A stretch of 14,157 nucleotides of DNA from Pseudomonadota bacterium (GTDB lineage Bacteria; Pseudomonadota; Alphaproteobacteria; Rhizobiales; Xanthobacteraceae): NCBI GenBank assembly GCA_021779635.1, contig JAJYAH010000090.1, positions 1 to 14,157 of the forward strand, given 5' to 3'. Position numbers and translations under genes: made by a program. Shown piece after piece: positions 1-7,776 of this stretch; positions within the stretch are counted from its first letter, which is position 1; each line of letters opens with the position of its first letter. The notes below the pieces were generated by a model. The model had not been told where the DNA came from, did not search any database, and was given only the letters and a program-made list of their open reading frames with translations.

Positions 1-37
1 AATGAGGAATCCGCCAACACCCTTCCAGTTCCATCAA

Positions 38-90
38 TGCCGATTTCATGGAATCGGTCGTCTAGTCCTTCGGACTATCCCGGAATGACA
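38..90. repeat. Short palindromic elements downstream of cimA
   Basis: Two small hairpins lie just after the cimA stop, reading along the minus strand. CCGATT (40-45) pairs with AATCGG (52-57) around a 6-nt loop. TAGTCC (63-68) pairs with GGACTA (72-77) around a 3-nt loop. The flanking CCCGGAATGAC resembles the ends of palindromic elements I associate with Bradyrhizobium intergenic DNA. They may act as a weak terminator for the cysS-GNAT-cimA run, but no clear T-run follows either stem. The hairpins are seen directly; the repeat-family link and the terminator role are inference. Confidence 0.4.
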
Positions 91-102
91 TCAAGCAGCG
101 CC

Positions 103-1701
103 TCACGTTGGCGCTCCGGATTTCACAAGCTTGTAGACCACCGAATCCATCAGCGCCTGAAACGATGCGTCGATGATATTGGGCGATACGCCGATCGTGG
201 TCCAGCGTTCTCCCTTCTCGTCCTCGCTCTCGATCAGCACCCTTGTCACCGCCTCGGTGCCGCCATTGAGGATACGCACGCGGTAATCGATCAGCTTCAA
301 GCCGTCGATGTATTTCTGGTACTTGCCGAGATCCTTGCGCAACGCGACATCGAGCGCATTGACGGGGCCGTTGCCCTCGGCGGCCGAGATCAATCGCTCC
401 CCGGCGACGTCGACCTTCACCACCGCCATCGCCACCGTCACGCGCTGGCCGTTGGCGTTATAGCGCTGCTCGACATTGACATCGAATTGCTCGACCCGGA
501 AATATTCCGGCACCCGGCCCAGCGTGCGCCGCGCCAGCAGGTCGAACGACGCGTTGGCGGATTCATAGGCGTAGCCGGCAGCCTCCCGCTCTTTCAATTC
601 CTCGACCAGACGAACGAGCTTCGGATCGTTCTTGTCGTAGGAAATGCCGGCGCGGTCGAGTTCGGCGATGACGTTCGAACGCCCGGCCTGGTCCGACACC
701 AGCACCTTGCGATGATTTCCCACCGTCTCGGGCGGGACATGTTCGTAAGTGTGGGGATCCTTGAGGACCGCCGAAGCATGGATGCCGGTCTTGGTCACGA
801 AGGCGCTCTCGCCGACATAGGGCGCATGGCGGTTCGGCGCACGATTGAGCATGTCGTCCAGCGTCCGCGAGACCTTCATCAAGGTTGCCATCTTGTCCGG
901 CGACACGGCGATTTCGAAGGCATCGGAAAATTCGCGCTTCAGCCGCAGGGTCGGAATCAGCGAACACAGATTGGCGTTGCCGCAGCGTTCGCCGAGACCG
1001 TTCAGCGTGCCCTGGATTTGCCGGACGCCGGCGCGCACCGCCGCCAGTGAATTGGCGACCGCCTGATCCGTGTCGTTATGGGCGTGAATGCCGACATGAT
1101 CGCCCGGAATCTGCTTCACGACTTCGCCGACGATGGTCTCGACCTCGTGCGGCATGGTGCCGCCATTGGTGTCGCACAACACCACCCAGCGTGCGCCGGA
1201 ATCATAGGCGGCCCTGGCGCAGGCCAGTGCGAATTCCGGATTCTCCTTGTAGCCGTCGAAGAAATGCTCGCAGTCGAGCATGACCTCGCGGCCGGCCGCC
1301 TTCGCCGCCCCCACGCTGTCGCGGATCGAGGCGAGATTTTCCTCGTTGGTGGTCTCGAGCGCTACCCGCACCTGATAGGCCGACGATTTCGCGACAAAGC
1401 AGATCGCATCGGCCTTGGCTTCCAATAGCCCCGCCAGGCCCGGATCGTTCGAGACGGAACGGCCCGGCCGCCGGGTCATGCCGAACGCCGTGAAGCGGGC
1501 GTGATCGAGTTTCGGCTTCGTTGCGAAGAATTCGGTGTCGGTGGGATTGGCGCCGGGATAGCCGCCCTCGACATAATCGATGCCGAGGTCATCGAGCATC
1601 TGCGCGATCAGCTGCTTGTCATGCAGGGTGAAATCGACGCCATTGGTCTGGGCCCCATCGCGCAACGTGGTGTCGAACAGATAGAGGCGTTCGCGGTTCA
1701 T
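103..1701 (-). CDS. cimA: (R)-citramalate synthase, LeuA-like
   Basis: Condenses acetyl-CoA with pyruvate to (R)-citramalate, the entry to the threonine-independent route to 2-oxobutyrate and isoleucine. The 532-residue protein starts MNRERLYLFDTTLRDGAQ. It has the HMGL-like TIM barrel (about 5-280) with R14-D15 of the RDG signature, the metal-binding HAHND motif (H206, H208) and GLGERCGN (236-242). A C-terminal LeuA-type allosteric domain follows (about 395-530). Length and domain order fit the long CimA type rather than 2-isopropylmalate synthase. I chose the ATG at 1701 because it precedes the conserved N-terminus and has GGGAG (1713-1709) 7 nt upstream. The open frame runs up to 1902, but that part lies over the GNAT gene and reads as Arg/Gln-rich noise. 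The start overlaps the GNAT stop as ATGA, which suggests translational coupling. Some homologues are labelled 2-isopropylmalate synthase. Confidence 0.93.
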   Translation of the reverse strand: MNRERLYLFDTTLRDGAQTNGVDFTLHDKQLIAQMLDDLGIDYVEGGYPGANPTDTEFFATKPKLDHARFTAFGMTRRPGRSVSNDPGLAGLLEAKADAICFVAKSSAYQVRVALETTNEENLASIRDSVGAAKAAGREVMLDCEHFFDGYKENPEFALACARAAYDSGARWVVLCDTNGGTMPHEVETIVGEVVKQIPGDHVGIHAHNDTDQAVANSLAAVRAGVRQIQGTLNGLGERCGNANLCSLIPTLRLKREFSDAFEIAVSPDKMATLMKVSRTLDDMLNRAPNRHAPYVGESAFVTKTGIHASAVLKDPHTYEHVPPETVGNHRKVLVSDQAGRSNVIAELDRAGISYDKNDPKLVRLVEELKEREAAGYAYESANASFDLLARRTLGRVPEYFRVEQFDVNVEQRYNANGQRVTVAMAVVKVDVAGERLISAAEGNGPVNALDVALRKDLGKYQKYIDGLKLIDYRVRILNGGTEAVTRVLIESEDEKGERWTTIGVSPNIIDASFQALMDSVVYKLVKSGAPT

Positions 1702-2210
1702 GTCGGAACTCCCGGTGACGCGCCGCCGGCCAGCGTCTTCTGCATCGTGGTGTTGGCCAGCCATTCGCCATTGACCGTCACGGTGTTGCGCTGCAGGCCG
1801 ACATAGCCGCGCTTCTGGAAAAATCCCTCCGCGTTGTCGCTGGCATCGACCGTGAGGCGCTTGGCGCCGCGTCCGCCGGCGAGCTTTTCGAGCGCCTCGC
1901 ACAGCATCGACGCCACGCCCTGGCCGGCCGCGCCGGGATGAACGTAGAGCATATCGATATGATCGGCGCCTTTCAGCGAGGCAAATCCTACCGGAGAATT
2001 CTGCAACGTGGCGATCAGCGTAAGTTCGGAGGCCAGACGCTTGCCGAATTGTTCCTCGTCATCGGCAGCGCTGGCCCACGCCTCCTGCTGCGCTTCGTTG
2101 TAATCCTCGCCGGTCAATTCCTCGATGGCCGCAACGAAGATCGCCGCCAAGATCGGCGTATCGGCAGCGAGAAACGGCCGCAAAGCAGGCTTGGGCAGCG
2201 TCTGTCCCAT
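1698..2210 (-). CDS. GNAT family N-acetyltransferase
   Basis: A single-domain GNAT acyltransferase of 170 residues, expected to move an acetyl group from acetyl-CoA to an amine; the substrate cannot be read from the sequence. The core strand and pyrophosphate-loop region is HIDMLYVHPGAAGQGVASML (84-103). The usual R/Q-x-x-G-x-G/A loop appears as A95-G-Q-G-V-A100, so the first position is Ala. The later segment VDASDNAEGFFQKRGYVGL (121-139) is the typical GNAT motif B with the late FFQKRGY element. The ATG at 2210 has AGGAG 11 nt upstream, a rather long spacing. The gene lies 38 bp after cysS and its TGA overlaps the cimA ATG, so the three are probably co-transcribed. The last ten or so residues (AGGASPGVPT) are a loose tail. 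Confidence 0.85.
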   Translation of the reverse strand: MGQTLPKPALRPFLAADTPILAAIFVAAIEELTGEDYNEAQQEAWASAADDEEQFGKRLASELTLIATLQNSPVGFASLKGADHIDMLYVHPGAAGQGVASMLCEALEKLAGGRGAKRLTVDASDNAEGFFQKRGYVGLQRNTVTVNGEWLANTTMQKTLAGGASPGVPT

Positions 2211-2248
2211 CGCTTACCAGGCTCCTGCTAATTTCAGCACAGGACGTC

Positions 2249-3724
2249 TCATCGCGCGATCTCCCAGGTGGTGATGGGATTGCCATCGGCATCCTTGCCA
2301 TCCTTTAGAATTACCTTCATCGCGGCAAGTTCGTCGCGGATGCGATCGGATTCTTTGAAATCTTTTCGCGCGCGGGCCGAGCTGCGTGCTTCAAGCTTTG
2401 CCTCTATTTGGCTTCGAAATTCCTTCGGCATCAAATGACCCGCAGCTTGGCCAATGGATGCAAGTTCCGACGAGGACATCAAATGCATATCCAAGAGTCC
2501 CAACCACTGTCCGGAATCATAGAGCGATTTTGCTGCGCTGGAATCTCCCTTTCGGGCAAATTCTGCTAGCTTGTGCATTTCAGCGATTGCCAAGGGAGTA
2601 TTTAGATCGTCCGATAAAGCGCCCATGATCGAAGGTACCGCAGGGCCCTCCGAGACAAGAGACGACGGATTACGTTTCAATATATTTGCCCAATTGAGAA
2701 TTGTCCGCTCAGATTCTTCCAAGCCTTTCACGGTCCAATCTATAGGTGAGCGGTAGTGAGTTTTCAGCATCGCGAGACGCAATGTCCGACCCTCCCAAGA
2801 TCGTCCACCAAAGCTCCGGCTATGCAGCAATTCGCTGATCGTCACGAAGTTGCCGTCCGACTTCGACATCTTCGCGCCTTCGACCTGCAGGAAGCCGTTG
2901 TGCATCCAGTAGTTCGCCACGCGGCCTTCGTGAAAGGCGCAGCAGCTTTGGGCGAGTTCGTTTTCATGATGTGGAAACACCAGATCGATGCCGCCACCGT
3001 GAATGTCGAATTGCTCGCCGAGATGCTTCCATGCCATCGCCGAGCATTCGATGTGCCAACCCGGACGGCCCTCCGTTTTGATACCCGATGGCGACGGCCA
3101 TGACGGCTCGCCGGGCTTCGATGGCTTCCACAACACGAAGTCGGTAACATCGCGCTTATAGGGCGCGATATCGACGCGCGCACCAGCGATCATCTCATCG
3201 AGCGAGCGGTTGGCGAGCGCGCCATAGCGCGGCAAAATGGAATTGGCCGCGTTCATCGCCTGCGGCGAGAACAGCACATGGTCTTCCGCGACATAGGCAA
3301 AACCGCCCTGCACCAGCTTCTCGATGATCGAGCGCATTTCCGCGATATGCTCGGTCGCGCGCGGCTGAACCGTCGGATTCAGACAGCCGAGCGCATGGAT
3401 ATCGTCGTGAAACTGCTTTTCGGTGACTTCCGTGACCTTGCGGATCGCCTCGTTCAGCGGCAGGCCGGGAAAATCCCGTGCCGCCCGATCGTTGATCTTG
3501 TCGTCGACGTCGGTGATGTTGCGGACATAGGTGACATGGGTCTCGCCGTAGAGATGGCGCAGTAGCCGGAACAGCACGTCGAACACGATCACCGGGCGCG
3601 CATTGCCGATATGGGCGAAGTCATAAACGGTCGGCCCGCAGACATACAGGCGCACATTCGCCGGATCGAGCGGCACGAACGGCCGCTTCTCCCGGGTCAA
3701 GGTATCGTAGAGTCGTAATTCCAT
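2249..3724 (-). CDS. cysS: Cysteinyl-tRNA synthetase
   Basis: Class I aminoacyl-tRNA synthetase charging tRNA-Cys, cytoplasmic and normally essential; 491 residues, a normal length. The signature HIGN is at 38-41 and KMSKS at 285-289. The zinc site is complete: C29 (VCGPTVYD), C227 (HIECSA), H252 and E256 (PHHENE). The stem-contact and anticodon-binding helices occupy about 330-491. The segment around 298-330 ([20 protein letters not shown], then [10 protein letters not shown]) has the insertion I associate with alphaproteobacterial CysRS. The ATG at 3724 starts the usual [10 protein letters not shown]; its ribosome-binding site is weak. Codons from roughly residue 300 to the end are visibly poorer in G/C than those before, although the protein stays intact (see findings). 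First gene of the cysS-GNAT-cimA run. Confidence 0.97.
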   Translation of the reverse strand: MELRLYDTLTREKRPFVPLDPANVRLYVCGPTVYDFAHIGNARPVIVFDVLFRLLRHLYGETHVTYVRNITDVDDKINDRAARDFPGLPLNEAIRKVTEVTEKQFHDDIHALGCLNPTVQPRATEHIAEMRSIIEKLVQGGFAYVAEDHVLFSPQAMNAANSILPRYGALANRSLDEMIAGARVDIAPYKRDVTDFVLWKPSKPGEPSWPSPSGIKTEGRPGWHIECSAMAWKHLGEQFDIHGGGIDLVFPHHENELAQSCCAFHEGRVANYWMHNGFLQVEGAKMSKSDGNFVTISELLHSRSFGGRSWEGRTLRLAMLKTHYRSPIDWTVKGLEESERTILNWANILKRNPSSLVSEGPAVPSIMGALSDDLNTPLAIAEMHKLAEFARKGDSSAAKSLYDSGQWLGLLDMHLMSSSELASIGQAAGHLMPKEFRSQIEAKLEARSSARARKDFKESDRIRDELAAMKVILKDGKDADGNPITTWEIAR

Positions 3725-3930
3725 GGATATCCCGTCCCTTGCGGCCGGGCGTCCAGTGATCTCGGGTGAGAAAAGACGGCCTCAGCCAGCGAATCGCTAG
3801 CTCATAATCTCGCGGCAAATGCCACAAATGGCGAGAAAACCGTTCATGCGGCTACCATGGGCCAGCCCAGGGGATGCCGTCAAGGTCGCTGAAAGCCGAT
3901 TTCGGCCATGAATCCGCCCCGCCGGGCATG

Positions 3931-3946
3931 GTTAATCATTATTAAC
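3931..3946. promoter_or_regulatory. Inverted repeat GTTAAT-N4-ATTAAC in a divergent intergenic region
   Basis: A perfect 6-bp inverted repeat with a 4-bp AT spacer stands out from its GC-rich surroundings. It lies 48 bp before the ATG of the small secreted protein and about 206 bp upstream of cysS. Its two TTAA halves are 6 bp apart. The CtrA cell-cycle regulator of alphaproteobacteria is known to prefer TTAA-N7-TTAA, so this is close but not canonical. It could be an operator or the AT-rich core of a promoter. The palindrome is seen; any factor is inference. The rest of 3725-3993 shows nothing else I can name. Confidence 0.35.
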
Positions 3947-3993
3947 GTTTTGGGCCTATCGAATGGGGGGTAGCCCTCATTCCCCGGTGCAGC

Positions 3994-4299
3994 ATGCGAT
4001 CCACATCAGCGTTTTTGGCCTGTGCGTTCCTCCTTGCCGCGTCGGCGGCTTCCGCCGAAAGCCGCGTTTTCATCATCGCCAACCAGGCGGACGGTTATGG
4101 TGTCGACCAGTGTCTCGCCCAGGGCGAAAAATGCGGCGCGCATGCCGCCCGCTCCTATTGCCAGTCGCGGGATTTCGCCGAGGCTTCGTCCTATCGGCGT
4201 GTCGACCCGGACGAAATCACGGGATCGGTTCCCAAGACCGTCGGCAGCTGCCACCACGCCGGTTGCAACGAATACGTCGCCATTACCTGCCGACGCTGA
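3994..4299 (+). CDS. Small exported six-cysteine protein, function unknown
   Basis: A 101-residue protein with a clear Sec signal peptide: R2, a hydrophobic core at about 6-18, and a likely cleavage after ASA at residue 21. The mature part of about 80 residues has six cysteines (C40, C47, C56, C86, C91, C99), an even number that would suit three disulfides in the periplasm. I recognise no named domain; the pattern IANQADGYGVDQCLAQGEKC looks like conserved hypothetical proteins of Bradyrhizobium, from memory only. The start is chosen because it gives a complete signal peptide; the ribosome-binding site is poor. It is followed 145 bp later by another exported protein on the same strand. Overlapping frames in the same place are Arg/Pro-rich and lack these features. 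Confidence 0.75.
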   Translation: MRSTSAFLACAFLLAASAASAESRVFIIANQADGYGVDQCLAQGEKCGAHAARSYCQSRDFAEASSYRRVDPDEITGSVPKTVGSCHHAGCNEYVAITCRR

Positions 4300-4305
4300 A
4301 GCCGC

Positions 4306-4317
4306 CTGCCGCGGCAG
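4306..4317. repeat. 12-bp perfect palindrome CTGCCGCGGCAG
   Basis: A perfect self-complementary 12-mer starts 6 bp after the stop of the small secreted protein gene. It could be the base of a hairpin, but with no loop and no T-run it is a poor intrinsic terminator. The rest of 4300-4444 shows nothing else recognisable. Confidence 0.25.
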
Positions 4318-4444
4318 AAATCAAGGGTTTTCGTGCCACACCGGCGCCCCGGAAACGACGTGACGCTGCCCAGAGAAGCGGCTATGTGAAGCCCCATGCT
4401 GGCCGCGCCTTTGGTTCACCGCGCGGGCTCTCTAATGGCCGGAT

Positions 4445-5617
4445 ATGCCTGAAAAGTTGATCTCCCCCTTCTCCAGATGGATTCTTGCCTGCGCCGCCCT
4501 GCTCGGCAGCGCTGCGCTGGGCCTCAATGCCTACGCGCAGACGACTCCAGGCCCGCCGCCGCCGCCGCCAGCGCAGGGCGCACCGGTCAATCCGGTCTGC
4601 CCGCGGCTGGAGGCGCAATTGGCGACGATCGACCATGGCGGCAGCGCGGACCCGGCCAGGGACGAACAGGTGCGCCGCTACCAGGATGCCGCGGCCAGGC
4701 AGCAGGGCGAACTCGATCGCGTGACGTCGCAGGCCCGGCGCATGGGTTGCGACAGTTCCGGGTTTTTCTCGCTGTTCAACGGCCAATCGGCGCAATGCGG
4801 CCCGGTCAACAACCAGATCCAGCAGATGCGCGCGAACCTCGACCAGATCACCACCAACCTCGAGCGGCTGCGCGGCGGCGGCTTCGGCGACGCCGACCGC
4901 GACAATCAGCGCCGCTCGGTTCTGCTGGCGCTGGCGCAGAATAGTTGCGGGCCTCAATACGCCAACGCCCTCCGAGGCCAGGGCAATTTTCTGGACAATC
5001 TGTTCGGCAACAACAATCCGGCCGGGGGCAGTCCAGGCGCTCCCGCAGGCGATTTCGGTCCGCAATCCGGTACCTACCGCACCGTCTGCGTCCGCAGCTG
5101 TGACGGTTTCTATTTTCCGATCTCGTTCGCCACCGTGCCCGCCCGCTTCGCCGACGACGAGAAGACCTGCAAAAATCTCTGCCCGGCCGCCGAGGCCACC
5201 CTGTTCGCCTATCGCAATCCCGGCGAGGACATGAGCCAGGCGGTATCGATCAACGGACAACCCTATTCGTCATCGCCGAATGCATTTCGCTATCGTCAGG
5301 AGTTCAATCCATCCTGCTCGTGCAAGGCCCCCGGACAGACCTGGGCCGACGCGCTGAAAAGCATCGACGATACAGCCGCCGCCCAACAACAGGGCGATAT
5401 TATCGTCACCGAAGAGAGCGCCAAGAAGATGTCGCGCGCGCCGACCAAACCGACGACACCGGCCGCAACCAAGAAGGGCACGACGGCGACCAACACGGCG
5501 GCGACCACCGCGTCGGCACCTGACGATCCGACAAGCACCACGCCCGCCTCCTCCGCCGCTGCGCCAGCCAACAAACCGATCCGGTCGGTCGGACCGACCT
5601 TCATCCCGGCGCGTTAG
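4445..5617 (+). CDS. DUF2865 domain exported protein
   Basis: A 390-residue exported protein of unknown role. The N-terminus is a signal peptide (hydrophobic core about 12-27, likely cleavage after AYA at 31), followed by a proline run (36-42). An alpha-helical, Gln/Arg-rich part (about 53-165), probably coiled coil, comes next, then a Gly/Asn/Pro linker (about 178-206). The conserved block at about 209-302 is what I recognise as DUF2865: YRTVCVRSCDGFYFPISF, an ETC-type CKNLCPAAEA motif, RNPGEDM, and FNPSCSC. Its cysteines (C215, C219, C242, C246, C291, C293) suggest disulfides or a metal site. The last 80 residues are Thr/Ala/Ser/Pro-rich and low in complexity. The ATG at 4445 is chosen for the signal peptide; no good Shine-Dalgarno is visible. 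The stop is 3 bp from the nadE stop on the other strand. Confidence 0.85.
   Translation: MPEKLISPFSRWILACAALLGSAALGLNAYAQTTPGPPPPPPAQGAPVNPVCPRLEAQLATIDHGGSADPARDEQVRRYQDAAARQQGELDRVTSQARRMGCDSSGFFSLFNGQSAQCGPVNNQIQQMRANLDQITTNLERLRGGGFGDADRDNQRRSVLLALAQNSCGPQYANALRGQGNFLDNLFGNNNPAGGSPGAPAGDFGPQSGTYRTVCVRSCDGFYFPISFATVPARFADDEKTCKNLCPAAEATLFAYRNPGEDMSQAVSINGQPYSSSPNAFRYRQEFNPSCSCKAPGQTWADALKSIDDTAAAQQQGDIIVTEESAKKMSRAPTKPTTPAATKKGTTATNTAATTASAPDDPTSTTPASSAAAPANKPIRSVGPTFIPAR
5583..5599. repeat. 17-bp palindrome at a convergent gene end
   Basis: GGTCGGTC, one G, then GACCGACC: 8-bp arms around a single base, inside the last codons of the DUF2865 gene and 22 bp beyond the nadE stop. It could slow RNA polymerase from either direction where the two genes meet. 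It encodes RSVGPTF, so codon choice may explain it. No T-run follows. Confidence 0.3.
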
Positions 5618-5620
5618 AGC

Positions 5621-7378
5621 CTATCCGTCAAACGCTTCCGCCGACCCGCGGCTGGCACGCGATACCAGATCGTTGTCGGGTTCCGGCAACGGCTTGCCGG
5701 TATCGCGAAACTTGTTGGTGATGGGATAGCGGCGGTCGCGGCCGAAATTCCGGCGCGTCACCTTGACGCCCGGCGCCGCTTGACGCCGCTTGTATTCGGC
5801 GATATTGAGCAGGCGGTCGATCCGCGCCACCACATCGCGATCGAATCCGGCCGCGACGATCGACGCCAGCGGCTCTTCCCGCTCCACCAGCCGTTCCAGG
5901 ACCGCATCGAGCATGTCGTAAGGCGGCAGCGAATCCTGATCGGTCTGGTTTTCGCGCAGCTCCGCGGTCGGCGGCCGCGTGATGATGTTCACGGGAATGA
6001 CTTCGCCCGACGGGCCCAGCGCGCCGTCCGGCTTCCACGAATTGCGCAGAATTGAAAGCCTGAACACCTCGGTCTTGTAGATATCCTTGATCGGATTGAA
6101 GCCGCCGTTCATGTCGCCATAGAGCGTGGCGTATCCCACCGACATTTCGGACTTGTTGCCGGTCGTGACCACCATCGCGCCGGTCTTGTTGGAGATTGCC
6201 ATCAACAGCGTGCCGCGGGTGCGCGCTTGCAGGTTCTCTTCGGTGATGTCGCGCGGCAGACCTTTGAACGTGTCCGACAAAATCGCCTCAAAGCCGTTCA
6301 CCGCCTGCGCGATCGGCAGCACCTCGTAGCGGATGCCGAGCGCATGCGCGAGCTGCGCGGCGTCATCGAGCGACACCTGCGCGGTAAAGCGAAACGGCAG
6401 CATCACGCCGCGGACGCGTTCCGCCCCCAGCGCATCGACCGCAATCGCCGCGCACAGCGCCGAGTCGATGCCGCCGGACACGCCCAGCAACACGCCGGGA
6501 AATCCGTTTTTGACGACATAATCGCGCAGACCCAGCACGCAGGCAGCGTAGTCGCCCTTGTCGCCATCGACCACGGCTGCGACCGGCCCGGCGCAGCGCC
6601 AGCCGGATTCGCTTTTGCTCCAGCGCAGCGTCGTGATGGTTTCCTCGAACGCCGGCAATTGCGCCGCCACCGACAGGTCGGCATTCAAGGCAAACGACGC
6701 GCCGTCGAATACGAGTTCGTCCTGGCCCCCGATCTGGTTGAGATAAATCAGCGGAAGCCCGCTCTCGGTGACCCGCGCCACCGCGATCGACAGCCGCAAA
6801 TCGCCCTTGTCGCGCGCATAGGGCGAGCCGTTCGGCACGATCAGGATTTCCGCGCCGGTCTCGGCCAGACACTCGACGACGTTTTCGTACTCCTCGGATT
6901 CCTCGAGCCAGATATCCTCGCAGATGGGAACGCCGACCCGGATGCCGCGGACGGTGACCGGCCCGGCGGCAGGTCCGCGCGCGAACAGCCGCTTTTCATC
7001 GAACACGCCGTAATTCGGCAGGTTGGCCTTGAAGCGAATGGCCGCCACGCGCCCGCCGTCCAGCAGGGCGCAGGCATTGTAGAGCTTGCCGTCCTCGACC
7101 CAGGGACTGCCGACCAGCATCGCCGGGCCGCCGTCCGCGGTGTCACGCGCCAGCCCCTCGATGGCGGCACGGCATTCGGCCTGAAACGCCGGTTTCAGCA
7201 CCAGATCTTCCGGCGGATAGCCGGCAATGAACAATTCAGGCAACACCACGAGATCGGCGCCGGCGGCGCGGCCTTGGGCGCGCGCGGCACGCGCCTTGGC
7301 GGCATTGCCCGCGACGTCGCCCACCGTCGGATTCAACTGGGCCAGCGTGATCGTAAAGTGAGCGGCAGGTTCGGTCAT
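5621..7378 (-). CDS. nadE: Glutamine-dependent NAD+ synthetase
   Basis: Amidates deamido-NAD+ to NAD+ using ATP and ammonia drawn from glutamine; last step of NAD biosynthesis, cytoplasmic. At 585 residues it is the two-domain form. The N-terminal nitrilase-like glutaminase domain (about 8-265) has the catalytic triad E48 (VLPELF), K117 (RFKANL) and C153 (VPICEDIW). The C-terminal synthetase domain (about 280-560) has the ATP-binding loop SGGIDSA (301-307), the motif TTGNKSEMSVGYATLYGD and the late KRRQ...KVTRRNFGRDRRYPI block. The ATG at 7378 leads straight into a typical N-terminus; no strong Shine-Dalgarno is seen. It lies 43 bp after dgkA on the same strand, probably in one transcript with aroG and dgkA. 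A 429-codon open frame on the opposite strand is a shadow of the GC-rich codon pattern. Confidence 0.96.
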   Translation of the reverse strand: MTEPAAHFTITLAQLNPTVGDVAGNAAKARAARAQGRAAGADLVVLPELFIAGYPPEDLVLKPAFQAECRAAIEGLARDTADGGPAMLVGSPWVEDGKLYNACALLDGGRVAAIRFKANLPNYGVFDEKRLFARGPAAGPVTVRGIRVGVPICEDIWLEESEEYENVVECLAETGAEILIVPNGSPYARDKGDLRLSIAVARVTESGLPLIYLNQIGGQDELVFDGASFALNADLSVAAQLPAFEETITTLRWSKSESGWRCAGPVAAVVDGDKGDYAACVLGLRDYVVKNGFPGVLLGVSGGIDSALCAAIAVDALGAERVRGVMLPFRFTAQVSLDDAAQLAHALGIRYEVLPIAQAVNGFEAILSDTFKGLPRDITEENLQARTRGTLLMAISNKTGAMVVTTGNKSEMSVGYATLYGDMNGGFNPIKDIYKTEVFRLSILRNSWKPDGALGPSGEVIPVNIITRPPTAELRENQTDQDSLPPYDMLDAVLERLVEREEPLASIVAAGFDRDVVARIDRLLNIAEYKRRQAAPGVKVTRRNFGRDRRYPITNKFRDTGKPLPEPDNDLVSRASRGSAEAFDG

Positions 7379-7421
7379 GGAGCGATGGTGCCTTGCGCGC
7401 GGGCAAACTGCAATTGCATGG

Positions 7422-7775
7422 TCAGATCACGCCTATGCGTTCGACGATGGCGAACAACCAGAACAGACCGGCCACCACCGACGCGACGCCCACCGCCGCC
7501 GAGCCCATATCCTTGACCCGGCCGATCTGCGGGTCATGGTCGGTGGTCAGCCGGTCGGAGAGCTTCTCGATCGCGGTATTGAGCAATTCGACCACCAGCA
7601 CCAGGGCGACAGCGGCGACCAGTTCGACGCGGCGCATTACGGTCGCGCCGATCAGACATGCGAACGGCAGCGCGAGCGCCAGCGCGATCAGCTCCTCGCG
7701 AACGGCCTGTTCGGAGCGGATAGCAAAGGCGAGGCCGTTGCGCGTATTGATCGTGGCCCGCCAAAGCCGCAACAA
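7422..7775 (-). CDS. dgkA: Diacylglycerol kinase, prokaryotic DgkA type
   Basis: Small integral inner-membrane kinase that phosphorylates diacylglycerol to phosphatidic acid, recycling lipid by-products. It has 117 residues and three membrane helices (about 28-46, 50-69, 94-113), the normal size. Active-site positions match the E. coli enzyme: E22 in the RSEQAVREE surface helix, E63, N66 and E70 in ELLNTAIEKL, and K88-D89 in KDMGSAAV. The start is TTG (7775-7773), one nucleotide after the TGA of the upstream DAHP synthase gene; the only later ATG, before residue 50, would remove the first helix. GGGG in the end of the upstream gene lies about 7 nt before the TTG. This arrangement suggests translation by re-initiation. 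Confidence 0.92.
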   Translation of the reverse strand: MLRLWRATINTRNGLAFAIRSEQAVREELIALALALPFACLIGATVMRRVELVAAVALVLVVELLNTAIEKLSDRLTTDHDPQIGRVKDMGSAAVGVASVVAGLFWLFAIVERIGVI

Positions 7776-7776
7776 G

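Noticed and set aside
37..1050. 337-codon plus-strand frame opposite cimA
   Set aside because: Antisense shadow of the cimA codon pattern; no signature, and it crosses the cimA 3' end without a plausible start signal.
1702..1902. 67-residue N-terminal extension of CimA
   Set aside because: It overlaps the GNAT gene, is Arg/Gln-rich, and the conserved N-terminus with a good Shine-Dalgarno begins at 1701.
3725..3993. Possible tRNA or small gene between cysS and the small secreted protein
   Set aside because: No cloverleaf pairing and no frame with a start signal was found; only the TTAA palindrome stands out.
4382..5260. 292-codon minus-strand frame opposite the DUF2865 gene
   Set aside because: The plus-strand frame has a signal peptide and the conserved domain; the minus frame has neither.
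6227..7516. 429-codon plus-strand frame opposite nadE
   Set aside because: It lies wholly over nadE, is rich in Arg/His/Gln/Ala in the way antisense frames of high-GC genes are, and shows no domain; nadE has all catalytic residues.
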